Positions 8,234 through 16,760 of a DNA stretch of 64,000 nt are shown piece after piece; within the stretch, counting starts at the first letter, position 1, and every line of letters starts with the position of its first letter. A program made the translations under genes and the position numbers. The notes under the pieces were generated by a model, which had not been told where the DNA came from, did no database searches, and saw nothing but the letters and a program-made list of their open reading frames with translations. Origin of the DNA: Myxococcus landrumus (GTDB taxonomy: Bacteria; Myxococcota; Myxococcia; Myxococcales; Myxococcaceae); NCBI RefSeq assembly GCF_017301635.1, contig NZ_CP071091.1, forward strand, positions 8,920,501-8,984,500, in the 5' to 3' direction.

Positions 8234-11200
8234 TCACCGACAGATGTCAGTATCCCGCAGCCGACTGAGATGGCCAACCGCATTGCCAATCAGTGAGCGG
8301 GCATACATGCCGCCGACCCAGCTCCCGTTATTGAAGCTGACGTGTGCGTTGGGCGCAAGGACGGTGCCGTAGAAGCCATAGTCAAGCGCGGTGAGGGTGG
8401 TGGCGTCGGGAAGGTTGAAGAGGACACCGTTCTCGTCAATGCCACCTTCGAAGACATGGCCGAAGTTGGCGAAGCGCGCCGACGTGCCACGCACGTTGAT
8501 GACCACCGTCGAGTTGGCGGGAGCGGCGATGGTCAGCAGCGTGGCGTTCTGGATGGCGGCGGCCTCCACCCGGAAGACATTCACCTTCGGGTCGGTCCCT
8601 CGCAGGGTGATTCCGCCCCACGACTCGATGGTGGTGGTCCCTTGGAGGGGGAGGGCGGCCAGGTCCGTGGAGAGCCTGCGCAACGAGGTGCCCATGCTGG
8701 CGAAGCTGACGGGGATGCCCTGTCGCACCGAACCCCTCGGGAAGGTGACAGTCCCCGTGGGACGGTACTGCCCGCCATACCGGGCCTCACCCCAGACGGC
8801 GCCGTTGTCCAGGTCCAGGGTCTGGCCCGCCACCAGGACGTTGTCGCGGTCGCTCGCTGGCAACTGCCAGCCAACGCGGAAGTCCTTGAGCTGGAGGGTG
8901 CCACCCGCGGCGACCTTTCCTCCCACGTCGATACCGCCCCGGTAGTCCTCCAGGACGAAGAGGTTGTGGTCGTTGAGCCGGACCTGGACGCAGTTGGCCA
9001 CGGGCTTCTCGAGCACCGTGACGGAGATGCTCGTGGTCACCGTCCCGTTGCGGATGACGATGGTGGCGATGCCCACCCCCGTGGCCGTCACCACTCCGGC
9101 GGGCGTCACCGTGGCGATACCGTCGTTGGAGGACGAGTAGATGGTCCCCAGCGTCTGCGCGGTGATGTCCCGGATGATGCCGTCGTCGTAGTGGCCGTTG
9201 ACCGTCAGATTCAACGTGGCGCCCACCCCATGGAGGACGCCATCGCCGTTGATGACGGAGATGACGCCGAGCCTCGCGGAGGAGACCACCGGCAGGAAGA
9301 TGGGCGTCGACGCCCGCATGCGCTTCTGCGCGTTGATGCCCGTGGCCACCAGTTGCACCGTGCCGATGGCCTCGGTGGGAATCTGGAAGGTCGTGGTGAA
9401 GGGCGGCTCATCCATGGTCGCCACCCTGCCCGCGCCGGAAATGTACGCGAGGACGGGAACGAAGCCCTCGGTGCCCTCCGTCACCACCGTCACCGTGGCG
9501 CCAGGGCTCACCGGGGTGCCTGGGGCGGGTGAGACAATCCGGATGCCTCCGGCGAGCAGCGGCTCTTCCCATGCCATCGCCATGCCGTCGGACAGGGCCT
9601 CCCGTGGCTGCTCGGAGGCGGGCGCTTCCGGAGCGAACACCCCGGAGCAGGTCGGGGGCGGGGGCGCAGCGGGCGTCTGGAGCAGGCCGTCGAACGCGGT
9701 GCTCGCGATGGGCGTGTTGAGCAGCTCCACGGTGCGCTGGAAGTAGGCCGGGTTGGTCGGCGTCCTGAAGTGATTCAGCGTCGGGGCGGCGGTGCTCATC
9801 GAGAACGACGTGGTCGCCGTCGCGGAGGCGCTGCCTTGCTGGTCCTTCGTGGTGGCGAACATGTCGAAGTCCTGGTCGCAGAACACCAGGCTGGGCTGGA
9901 TGTTCTGGGCCGGGGGCCGCACGAGGTTGGCCTTCATGATGAGGTTGTGGGTCGCCGGGGCCATCAGCTCTTCCGTGAGCGGATGGTACGTCTCCATGTT
10001 CGTGTAGATCATCTTGATGGCGTCCAGCAGCGCCGGGTGCCCGAACTTGCGCTCGATGTTCTGCCCATTCCCGGAGACGAGGACGTGGGTGGGGACCTGG
10101 GTTTCTCCAATGGCCACCAGCTTGGGGTTGTTGATGGTCAGGTCGTCGATGGCCATCGGGCTGACGCCGTCGGCCGCCTCGAGCGAGAAGCCGAAGGCCC
10201 TGAGCAGCTCCGTGTTGAGGGTGGCCCACTCCGGCGCGTACTTGAGCTTCATGTTCGCGCGGACCTCCGTGAGGGCATTCGCCAGGAGCGTACCCGCGTG
10301 GGGCGTATTGGAGAGGATGAGCCGGTTGAGGTCGCCCTTCCCATAGTTGTTCGCGTTCTTGTAGCTGCTTCGGCTGGCGAACTTGCGGGCCAGGAGCCCG
10401 CCCATGCCGTGGCCAATCACATCCACCTGGGTCACCACGGTGCCCTCGCCGCGCATCTTCACCAGCGCCGTGCGGATGGCCCTGCCCACCACCGTGCTGT
10501 TGGCCGGTGAGTCGATGCTCTCCGAGTTCGTGCTCTTGTAGTCGGCACACGTCACGTTGTGGAGGCTGCTGCCTGAGATTCCCGCGTTGCCCCAGAAGTC
10601 ACAGCCGGACCAGATGTCATGGACTGTCACCACGGGGGGGCGCACCACGGTGATGGTGTGCGTGTCCGGGAAGGCCGTGCCGCCCGTGGGCGTGTAGGAC
10701 GTGTCGAGGACGACGTCGCGTTGCCGGGCCATGTCGTCATCCCCGTTGCCGGGACGCTTGAAGTCCTCGGGAGGAATGTAGAGCGCGAACGCGAAGAACT
10801 GCCCCGTGGCGACCTCCTCGACGCGGGTGATGATGGTATTGGTGGGAGCGGCCACGCTGCCAATGGGGACCAGTCCGCCGTTGGCCGGGTTGTTCGTGGG
10901 CCCCAGCGAGAAGGTCATGTTCCCGAGGTTCGATACCCGGGCGCGCAGGAGCACCGCGCTCACGCCGTCGGCGGCCACGGAGCGCGCGGGTGTTCCGAGC
11001 GACGACAGGCGCAGCGTGTCGGTCTCCACCTGGTTCAGGAACGTGTCGATGAGCACGGGGTTCGGGTCGATCATCTCCAGGCTCGCGAAGGCCACGTTGT
11101 CGATGACCACCGTGGAGTCCAGGATGCCGTCCCCCAGGTCGCGAATCTCGAACACGAGGGTGACCTGGCCTCCCTGGGCGGGGACGGAGATGGGGACGTT

Positions 11201-11941
11201 GACGCTCTTGAAGTCGGTGATGCCGGCGTCGGGGAACAACTGGATGCCCTCCGGATAGTTCGCCGGGAAGTTGTCGATGCCAGACGGGTCATCCGCGAGC
11301 AGCGAGTCGAACTTCGTCTTCCCCGCGCGGGTCGCGGACGCATCGAAGAAGTGCGCGCTGTTGACGGACGTCTGCTCCGCCAGGCGGGTCCCCTGGTTGT
11401 CCGTCACGTGCGCGGTGAACTGGTCGTTGTACTGGCTGCCGATGAAGTCGGGCGATTCGGCGCTCAGGAAGCGGTAGTCGAAGGACAGCCGCGTCATGCC
11501 GCGGGGCACGTTGAAGGTGACGCGGACGGTGGCGACGTCTCCGTCCGCGCCCACGGGATTGAAGTCGGTGCCGGGCTCCGGCAGGCGGACCGCGTCGTCG
11601 ACGTGGCCGGTGCTCAGCACGAGCATGGACGGGCCCTTGCGCGGTGAGATGTCTCCGAAGCGCGGGACGACCACCGCCGCCTGCGGCACGGGCGAGGTCA
11701 CCTGCCCTGAGACAAGCGAGGTGAGGTCCAGGGCCGCGGCCACCTCGGCGGGCGTGGCGAGCAGGGCCCCCGAGACGGTGGGCTCCAGCCGGATGTTCTT
11801 GAAGCGCGCACGCTCCGCGCTCATGTCGCGGAAGACTTCGTTCTTCGGTGGCGGCGGCTGCGGCTCGTGGGGACTGACATCGCCACACGCCAGGGCCAGC
11901 GCGATGACGAGCGGGAGCAGGGAGACTTTGCGCGTCTGCAT
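8234..11941 (-). CDS. Large multidomain surface lipoprotein with lipase-like, Big_2-like and choice-of-anchor-A-like domains
   Basis: About 1235 residues. MQTRKVSLLPLVIALALACG is a lipoprotein signal. Residues ~35-290 resemble the choice-of-anchor-L beta-sandwich region. Residues ~440-720 look like an alpha/beta-hydrolase (VTQVDVIGHGMGGLLARKF, then SNTPHAGTLLANAL), but the nucleophile elbow reads GHGMGG with Gly512 where Ser is expected. A Big_2-like Ig domain follows (ITAQTLGTIYSSSNDGIATV) and then a choice-of-anchor-A-like region from about residue 985 (LFVLEDYRGGIDVGGK). ATG 11941 has GGAG 8 nt upstream. It is 47 bp upstream of the M36 gene on the same strand, so they may be co-transcribed. 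Probably an adhesin or envelope protein; enzymatic activity is doubtful. Confidence 0.72.
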   Translation of the reverse strand: MQTRKVSLLPLVIALALACGDVSPHEPQPPPPKNEVFRDMSAERARFKNIRLEPTVSGALLATPAEVAAALDLTSLVSGQVTSPVPQAAVVVPRFGDISPRKGPSMLVLSTGHVDDAVRLPEPGTDFNPVGADGDVATVRVTFNVPRGMTRLSFDYRFLSAESPDFIGSQYNDQFTAHVTDNQGTRLAEQTSVNSAHFFDASATRAGKTKFDSLLADDPSGIDNFPANYPEGIQLFPDAGITDFKSVNVPISVPAQGGQVTLVFEIRDLGDGILDSTVVIDNVAFASLEMIDPNPVLIDTFLNQVETDTLRLSSLGTPARSVAADGVSAVLLRARVSNLGNMTFSLGPTNNPANGGLVPIGSVAAPTNTIITRVEEVATGQFFAFALYIPPEDFKRPGNGDDDMARQRDVVLDTSYTPTGGTAFPDTHTITVVRPPVVTVHDIWSGCDFWGNAGISGSSLHNVTCADYKSTNSESIDSPANSTVVGRAIRTALVKMRGEGTVVTQVDVIGHGMGGLLARKFASRSSYKNANNYGKGDLNRLILSNTPHAGTLLANALTEVRANMKLKYAPEWATLNTELLRAFGFSLEAADGVSPMAIDDLTINNPKLVAIGETQVPTHVLVSGNGQNIERKFGHPALLDAIKMIYTNMETYHPLTEELMAPATHNLIMKANLVRPPAQNIQPSLVFCDQDFDMFATTKDQQGSASATATTSFSMSTAAPTLNHFRTPTNPAYFQRTVELLNTPIASTAFDGLLQTPAAPPPPTCSGVFAPEAPASEQPREALSDGMAMAWEEPLLAGGIRIVSPAPGTPVSPGATVTVVTEGTEGFVPVLAYISGAGRVATMDEPPFTTTFQIPTEAIGTVQLVATGINAQKRMRASTPIFLPVVSSARLGVISVINGDGVLHGVGATLNLTVNGHYDDGIIRDITAQTLGTIYSSSNDGIATVTPAGVVTATGVGIATIVIRNGTVTTSISVTVLEKPVANCVQVRLNDHNLFVLEDYRGGIDVGGKVAAGGTLQLKDFRVGWQLPASDRDNVLVAGQTLDLDNGAVWGEARYGGQYRPTGTVTFPRGSVRQGIPVSFASMGTSLRRLSTDLAALPLQGTTTIESWGGITLRGTDPKVNVFRVEAAAIQNATLLTIAAPANSTVVINVRGTSARFANFGHVFEGGIDENGVLFNLPDATTLTALDYGFYGTVLAPNAHVSFNNGSWVGGMYARSLIGNAVGHLSRLRDTDICR

Positions 11942-12116
11942 CAGGTTCACTCCGTTGCGTTGAGCGGGAGAGACGGTCGACTGCGGAACGACGAGGCGAT
12001 GAACAGGCGCGGCCACCCAGCGGGGCTCCACTGGGTGGCCGGCGGTCGATTCGGAAGATGCGTGCACCGCGCCGGGTCGCCCTCGCCTGGAGCGCCCCGG
12101 GGATGCGTCAGGCCGG

Positions 12117-13979
12117 CTACTTGCGCTTCGCGGACATCACGTAGTCGCGGTGCCACTTGGCCGGCAGCGTGGCCAGCACGTTGGGGTTCTGCTGCGTCAT
12201 GGCGATGGACTCGTACTTCGCCTGAATCTGGCCATCGCCCACGACGAAGCCGTTGGCGTAGACGACGGTCTGGTCCGCGCCGAGCGCCAGCTTCTCCGCG
12301 TCCGAGCCGACCTTCACGTTGTAGACCTTGCCGGCGTACGACTCGCGGCTGACCTCCACGAGCTTGCTGGGGCCCGCCTGGGTCATCACCAGGTCGCCCG
12401 TCTTCAGGTGGCGCGCCTGGACCATGCCGCGCGCCATCACCTGGATGGGGTGCATCTCCGTCATCAGCAGGCTCTTGCCCGCGGCGTTGCGGATGCGCAC
12501 CATCGGCACGGACTCCGTGCCCACGGCCGTGTCCATGACGGTGAGCGAGGGCTTGTGCGGGTTGCGCACCCGGTCTCCGGCCTTGACCGACTCCACCGGG
12601 GCCACCTGGCCCTCGGCGAGCTCGATTTCAGTGCCGGCCGCGAGGCAGCTGTTGGTGACGGTGATTTTCTTGAACGTGTAGTCCGGGCGGGGGAAGCGCG
12701 GGTCGGGGCTCGCGAGCGTGACGGAGGACTGGTACGTCTGGCCGCCCACCGAGGCGACGACGGGCAGCACGATGCGCAGCGACAGCTTCACCTCGTTCTG
12801 CACCTGGCGGCAGCCATCATCGAAGAAGGCCGCGTTGGCGCCCGTCAAATCCCACGAGAAGGTCTTCTTGTCCGGGCTCAGCGTGGCGCCGCGCCAGAAC
12901 TGGTTCATCCGCGCCTCGATGAGGTTGCCGTCCGTGACGTCGCAACCACCACCGGCGTTGGTGAGGATGAGCTTGAGGTGGCCCACGTCATACGTGGGCG
13001 TGCCCGCGTTCGTGTCCGTCTTGAACTGGGTGATTTTCGCCGCGTCGAAGAGGTGCTCGGAGGTCAGCGACATCTGCCCCTTCAAGGGCAGCTTGACGGC
13101 CTGGGGCGTGCCGGTCAGGTCGTAGTCGCAGTCCTGGGTCCAGGTGCGGTTGAGGCACACGGAGATGAGGTTGTCGTTCAGCACCGTGTCCACGGGCGCG
13201 TAGACAAGGAGCTGGGAGAACACCGGCCGCGTGGAGGTGATGCCCGCGGGGGCGCCGAAGTCCGTGAAGATGTACGAGTCCTTGAACCCCTCGACGGAGT
13301 CCTCGACCTTGTAGGAGGAGACGCGGTAGCGGCCCTGGGTCGTCAGCGACAGGTTGCCCGTCGTGGCGATGGGGAGGTCCTTGCCGCCTTCGTACTCCTC
13401 GACGAACTTGAGGTCGCCCAGCGGGTTGCCGGACGCGTCGGTGAAGTTGGCGTCCGCGTAGGTGTAGTAGCTGCCGCCCGGGAAGGTGGAGCGCGCGACG
13501 CCAGCGCCGTCGTTGGGCTCGGGCGTGGTCTCACCGGCGTTGGCGGCCTCGATGAGGTGCATCTCCTTGCGCTCCGCGGACGTCGCCAGGCCCCGAGGGT
13601 CCTCCGACGCGAAGCTCCCCGCGGCCAGGCCCTGGCTCAGGTGGTCCTTCTGGCGCTGCTCCAGCGCCTGGAACAGGTACGGCGAGTTCTCCGGCGTCTT
13701 GCCCGCCAGCTTCAGGCGCGCCACCGCGAAGCGGTACTGCGCCGGGTCCGCGAAGTTCAGCCGGACGCGGGTGTCCGGCTTGGCGATGCTGTGCAGGTAG
13801 CCCTCGTCCGCCCTGTAGGCGTTCCACTCGGCCTTGCTGAGCCGTCTGGCATCACCCACGCCCTGCATCGTGCGGCCCGCGTTGGTGAGCTGTTCTCCTT
13901 GAGGACTGGAGGTGCAACCCGACAGCATGGCCAGGCAGGCGGTGCTACCCATCACCAGATAACGGCGCATTCGTGACAT
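12117..13979 (-). CDS. Lipoprotein with C-terminal Hint (hedgehog/intein-type) domain
   Basis: About 620 residues. The signal ends in CLAMLSGC (lipobox), predicting an outer-membrane lipoprotein. Residues ~40-440 are unrecognised, rich in aromatic and Asn/Asp residues. From Cys445 a Hint fold is clear: NSCLAAGTEIELAEG, then SVKAGDRVRNP, MTEMHPIQV (block-B-like Thr/His) and a final VYANGFVVGD. This is the architecture of autoprocessing Hint domains of BIL and polymorphic-toxin type, with no C-extein beyond ~50 residues. AGGAGG lies 7 nt before ATG 13979. It begins 29 bp after the S8 protease stop, so the two form an operon. I infer self-cleavage or crosslinking; the sequence does not prove it. 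Confidence 0.8.
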   Translation of the reverse strand: MSRMRRYLVMGSTACLAMLSGCTSSPQGEQLTNAGRTMQGVGDARRLSKAEWNAYRADEGYLHSIAKPDTRVRLNFADPAQYRFAVARLKLAGKTPENSPYLFQALEQRQKDHLSQGLAAGSFASEDPRGLATSAERKEMHLIEAANAGETTPEPNDGAGVARSTFPGGSYYTYADANFTDASGNPLGDLKFVEEYEGGKDLPIATTGNLSLTTQGRYRVSSYKVEDSVEGFKDSYIFTDFGAPAGITSTRPVFSQLLVYAPVDTVLNDNLISVCLNRTWTQDCDYDLTGTPQAVKLPLKGQMSLTSEHLFDAAKITQFKTDTNAGTPTYDVGHLKLILTNAGGGCDVTDGNLIEARMNQFWRGATLSPDKKTFSWDLTGANAAFFDDGCRQVQNEVKLSLRIVLPVVASVGGQTYQSSVTLASPDPRFPRPDYTFKKITVTNSCLAAGTEIELAEGQVAPVESVKAGDRVRNPHKPSLTVMDTAVGTESVPMVRIRNAAGKSLLMTEMHPIQVMARGMVQARHLKTGDLVMTQAGPSKLVEVSRESYAGKVYNVKVGSDAEKLALGADQTVVYANGFVVGDGQIQAKYESIAMTQQNPNVLATLPAKWHRDYVMSAKRK

Positions 13980-14008
13980 GGTGTTTCCTCCTCCGCTTGA
14001 AACAGCTT

Positions 14009-15397
14009 TCACTGGCAGACTTGCTGGAAGTCAGGACAGCAGTCGTTGAACTCCAGACACGTCGGGTCGCAGAAGCAGCCCGTCGCGGCCCCGCCACACA
14101 ATCCCTTGCAGCTGTGGGGGTCCGCGACACATTGGTAGTTGCCCTGGCTCAGGTCGCTGAAGAGCATCGCGTTGGGAGCGCCCATCAGGTCGGTCACGCA
14201 CCCGAGCGTGGCCGCGCCCTTGAGGTTCACCGTGACTTGCGCGGGCGTGGCGGTGCGGTGGCTTTCCAGGTACTGGGCCACGGCGCCCGTGACATGCGGG
14301 GCGGCCATGGACGTGCCGTCGTCGATGTTCGTCGCCACCGCGTCCCCCACCCACGCGCCCAGGATGCTCACGCCGGGGGCGAAGAGGTCCACGCAGGTGC
14401 CCCAGTTGGAGAAGAGGGCCCGCTTGTCGTTGTCATCCACCGCGCCCACGTTGATGACCTTGGGCTCGCTTCCGGGAGACTCGGCGCAGGCGTCGGTGTT
14501 GCTGTTGCCCGCGGCGACCACGACGGGGATGCCCTCGTCCACCAAGGCCGCCGCCGCCTGGTTGACGGGCTGGAAGAACTCGCCGGACAGGCTCAGGTTG
14601 GCGACACAGGGGCCATCCTGCCGAGGACAGTCCATCCGGACGAAGTCCAGGCCCGCGATGACGGTGCCCCACGTCGCGCGGCCGATGCAGTTGAGGATGC
14701 GGATGGGGTGGAGGGTGGCCTGCTTCGCCATGCCGTACTGCGTCCCCAGCGCGGTGCTGGCCACGTGGGTGCCATGGCCGTGGCAGTCCTCCACGCCGAA
14801 GCCGTCGAAGACGAATGACTCGGCGGAGCCGACCCGGCCCGTGAACTCCGAGTGCTCCGTGTTGAGCCCCGTGTCGAGCACGTACACGTGGACCCCGGCG
14901 CCGGTGTTCTCGTAGTCGTTGTATTGGCCATCGCGCCCCTGGCGCTGGTCCACCCGGTCAATGCCATCCGAGGGACTGGGCACCGCGCTCTTGAGGAAGA
15001 CGTGCCGGTTCTCCTCGATGTACGCCACGCCCGGGTCGCGGCGCAGCCGGTCGAGCTGCGCGTCATCCAGGCGCGCGGTGAAGCCCGGGATGAGGGAGTA
15101 GCGGTGCAAGAGCGCGTTGGCGCCGCCCGCGCGGGTGATGGTGTCCGCGGCGGTGGTGAGCGCGCCTCCCGAGAGGCCCTGGGCGAAGACCACCACGTAT
15201 TCGCCGGGCACACGCAGCGACTCCGGGGCGCGGTTCAGCCGCGCGAGCTTCACGGACTCGATGCCGCTGGAGGCCGGCTCGCCCGAGGCAGGCCGCTCCC
15301 CACAGGCGCTCCCGCCGAGCGCGAGTGCGCCCAGCAGGGACAGGGTTCGGAACGCCACGGCGCGAGCGCGGTGGGCGAGGCTGGGGTGAGGCCGCAT
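14009..15397 (-). CDS. Subtilase (S8) lipoprotein with I9 propeptide and somatomedin-B-like tail
   Basis: About 462 residues. The signal ends in LALGGSAC (lipobox). An inhibitor-I9 propeptide (VPGEYVVVFAQGL to YIEENRHVFL) precedes the subtilisin domain with triad Asp175 (YVLDTG), His208 (HGHGTHVAS) and Ser363 (GTSMAAPHV). The last ~35 residues are Cys-rich, with CKGLCGG, CFCDPTCLEFNDCCPD and a final C, which matches the somatomedin-B spacing known mainly from animals and some bacteria. GGAG is 5 nt upstream of ATG 15397. First gene of an operon with the Hint lipoprotein, which may be its substrate or partner (inference). Confidence 0.92.
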   Translation of the reverse strand: MRPHPSLAHRARAVAFRTLSLLGALALGGSACGERPASGEPASSGIESVKLARLNRAPESLRVPGEYVVVFAQGLSGGALTTAADTITRAGGANALLHRYSLIPGFTARLDDAQLDRLRRDPGVAYIEENRHVFLKSAVPSPSDGIDRVDQRQGRDGQYNDYENTGAGVHVYVLDTGLNTEHSEFTGRVGSAESFVFDGFGVEDCHGHGTHVASTALGTQYGMAKQATLHPIRILNCIGRATWGTVIAGLDFVRMDCPRQDGPCVANLSLSGEFFQPVNQAAAALVDEGIPVVVAAGNSNTDACAESPGSEPKVINVGAVDDNDKRALFSNWGTCVDLFAPGVSILGAWVGDAVATNIDDGTSMAAPHVTGAVAQYLESHRTATPAQVTVNLKGAATLGCVTDLMGAPNAMLFSDLSQGNYQCVADPHSCKGLCGGAATGCFCDPTCLEFNDCCPDFQQVCQ

Positions 15398-15654
15398 GGT
15401 GTCTCCGCTCGAAGGCAAACGGGCAGTGTTCGCCAGCCACGTGCCACCCTTGGAAGGGAGGGTGGACGCGGATGGACGGATGGGAATGAGCGGCGCGGTG
15501 GGCCGGCGGCCGCTCGATGGCGTGAATCCGTGTGGCTCCATGCGCACACGGCGGGGGGGACTCGGACGGCGGCTGTGAGCACAACGGGGGACCGGGGGCC
15601 GCTCGCGAACTAAGGACGCGCCCCGACTTCAACCTATGCAGAGATTCTCAAGAT

Positions 15655-16554
15655 TTACTTTGAGTGAAGAGTTTCATTGAGAATGCGGCTGAGGCTGAGA
15701 TGGATGTGGCTTTCGACGGTGCGCAACAGGCTGGTGACTTCCTGTGAGGAGAGGTCCAGCCGCTCCATGAGAAGCCGGCGGGTCTCGTCGTGGACGGCCT
15801 GCTGGGCGCTCTGCAGCCATCGGGAGACCGTGGACTGGTTGACATTGAAGAGGGGCGCCAGCTTGGGGGTGGAGAGCCTGTCCACGAAGTGCAGGCGCAG
15901 GAGGTAGCGGTGCTCGCTGGGGAGGATGGCGAAGGCATCTTCCAGGGCACGGCGGAACTCGTCCTGGTAGCGCCGCTGGATGATCTCCACCTCGGGGTCC
16001 GCGTCGGGGGAGGGCACCAGCTCCAGGAGGGCATCACTGAGCGAGCCTTCCTCGTGAGGCTTTCGCAGCAGGCTCAGCGCCGTGCGCAGCGAGACGACGC
16101 GCACCCAGTTGGAGAGCGTCCCCCGGCCCGAGTACTCCGCGATTCGAGGCGCCGTGTCGGTGCGCACCAGCAGCCGCTCCCTCACGCGCTGGCGAATCTC
16201 ATCCACCACCGAGGAGGGCAGCCGCATGTGCGCGAGCGCCGCGCCCACCCCAGACATGTGATGACGCTCGAAGGCGGCCAGCGCGGCGGGAAGGCTCTGC
16301 GCGCAGGCACACGCGAGATACAAGTCACCGGGGACGAACTGGGTAAGCAATGACTCCCATTCATCTGGCGCGGTGCGCCGAGGGAAATGCAGGGCGAGGT
16401 GACGGATGAAGGTATCAGGTGCCAGGGCAATGTCTGGCCATCGCTCACAGCCCGCTCGCCAGAAGCGGACGAGGAGAGGCTCCAGGCTTTCTGGGGGGAC
16501 GTCCCCCAGGCCACGGCAGCCCGCATGCGCGAGAAATAACGGTGCGAACGCCAA
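15655..16554 (-). CDS. RNA polymerase sigma-70-like factor (myxobacterial kinase-linked group)
   Basis: About 299 residues. Region 2 is weak, with GRGTLSNWVRVVSLRTALSLL; region 4 is clear, with FAILPSEHRYLLRLHFVDRLSTPKLAPLF and the recognition helix NQSTVSRWLQSA. The length and motifs fit the Myxococcus sigma-70 subgroup (TIGR03001-like) commonly encoded next to Ser/Thr kinases. The start is TTG 16554, supported by a perfect AGGAGG 9 nt upstream. The inverted repeat ATTCTCAA...TTGAGAAT (15644-15684) overlaps the stop and may weaken read-through. It is divergent from the kinase gene at 16761, so the kinase probably modulates this factor or its regulon. Confidence 0.85.
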   Translation of the reverse strand: MAFAPLFLAHAGCRGLGDVPPESLEPLLVRFWRAGCERWPDIALAPDTFIRHLALHFPRRTAPDEWESLLTQFVPGDLYLACACAQSLPAALAAFERHHMSGVGAALAHMRLPSSVVDEIRQRVRERLLVRTDTAPRIAEYSGRGTLSNWVRVVSLRTALSLLRKPHEEGSLSDALLELVPSPDADPEVEIIQRRYQDEFRRALEDAFAILPSEHRYLLRLHFVDRLSTPKLAPLFNVNQSTVSRWLQSAQQAVHDETRRLLMERLDLSSQEVTSLLRTVESHIHLSLSRILNETLHSK

Positions 16555-16760
16555 TCCCCCCTACCTCCTGTCCGTCACTATAGCCGACCGGACCGACCTT
16601 GCTGGCTATGCGCGGTAAGCTGAGTGAAGGTCGCCTTTGCGCATGAAATGAGCGAGTTGCTCGGCTTTCTGAAATGCGGCTGTTTTTGTGCGAGACTTCC
16701 CCGGGGCTGCACTGAGGGGGGTGCCACATTCTTTCGTCCACCTGCCTGTGTGAAGAAGAC
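16555..16760. promoter_or_regulatory. Divergent intergenic region between sigma factor and kinase
   Basis: Just over 200 bp that must carry both promoters. Parts around 16640-16700 are clearly lower in GC than the flanking genes, with short T runs, as expected for promoter DNA. I could not pick a convincing -35/-10 pair. The strong AGGAGG for the sigma gene lies at its left end. The end near 16715-16760 may already be coding for the kinase; see the kinase entry. Confidence 0.4.
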
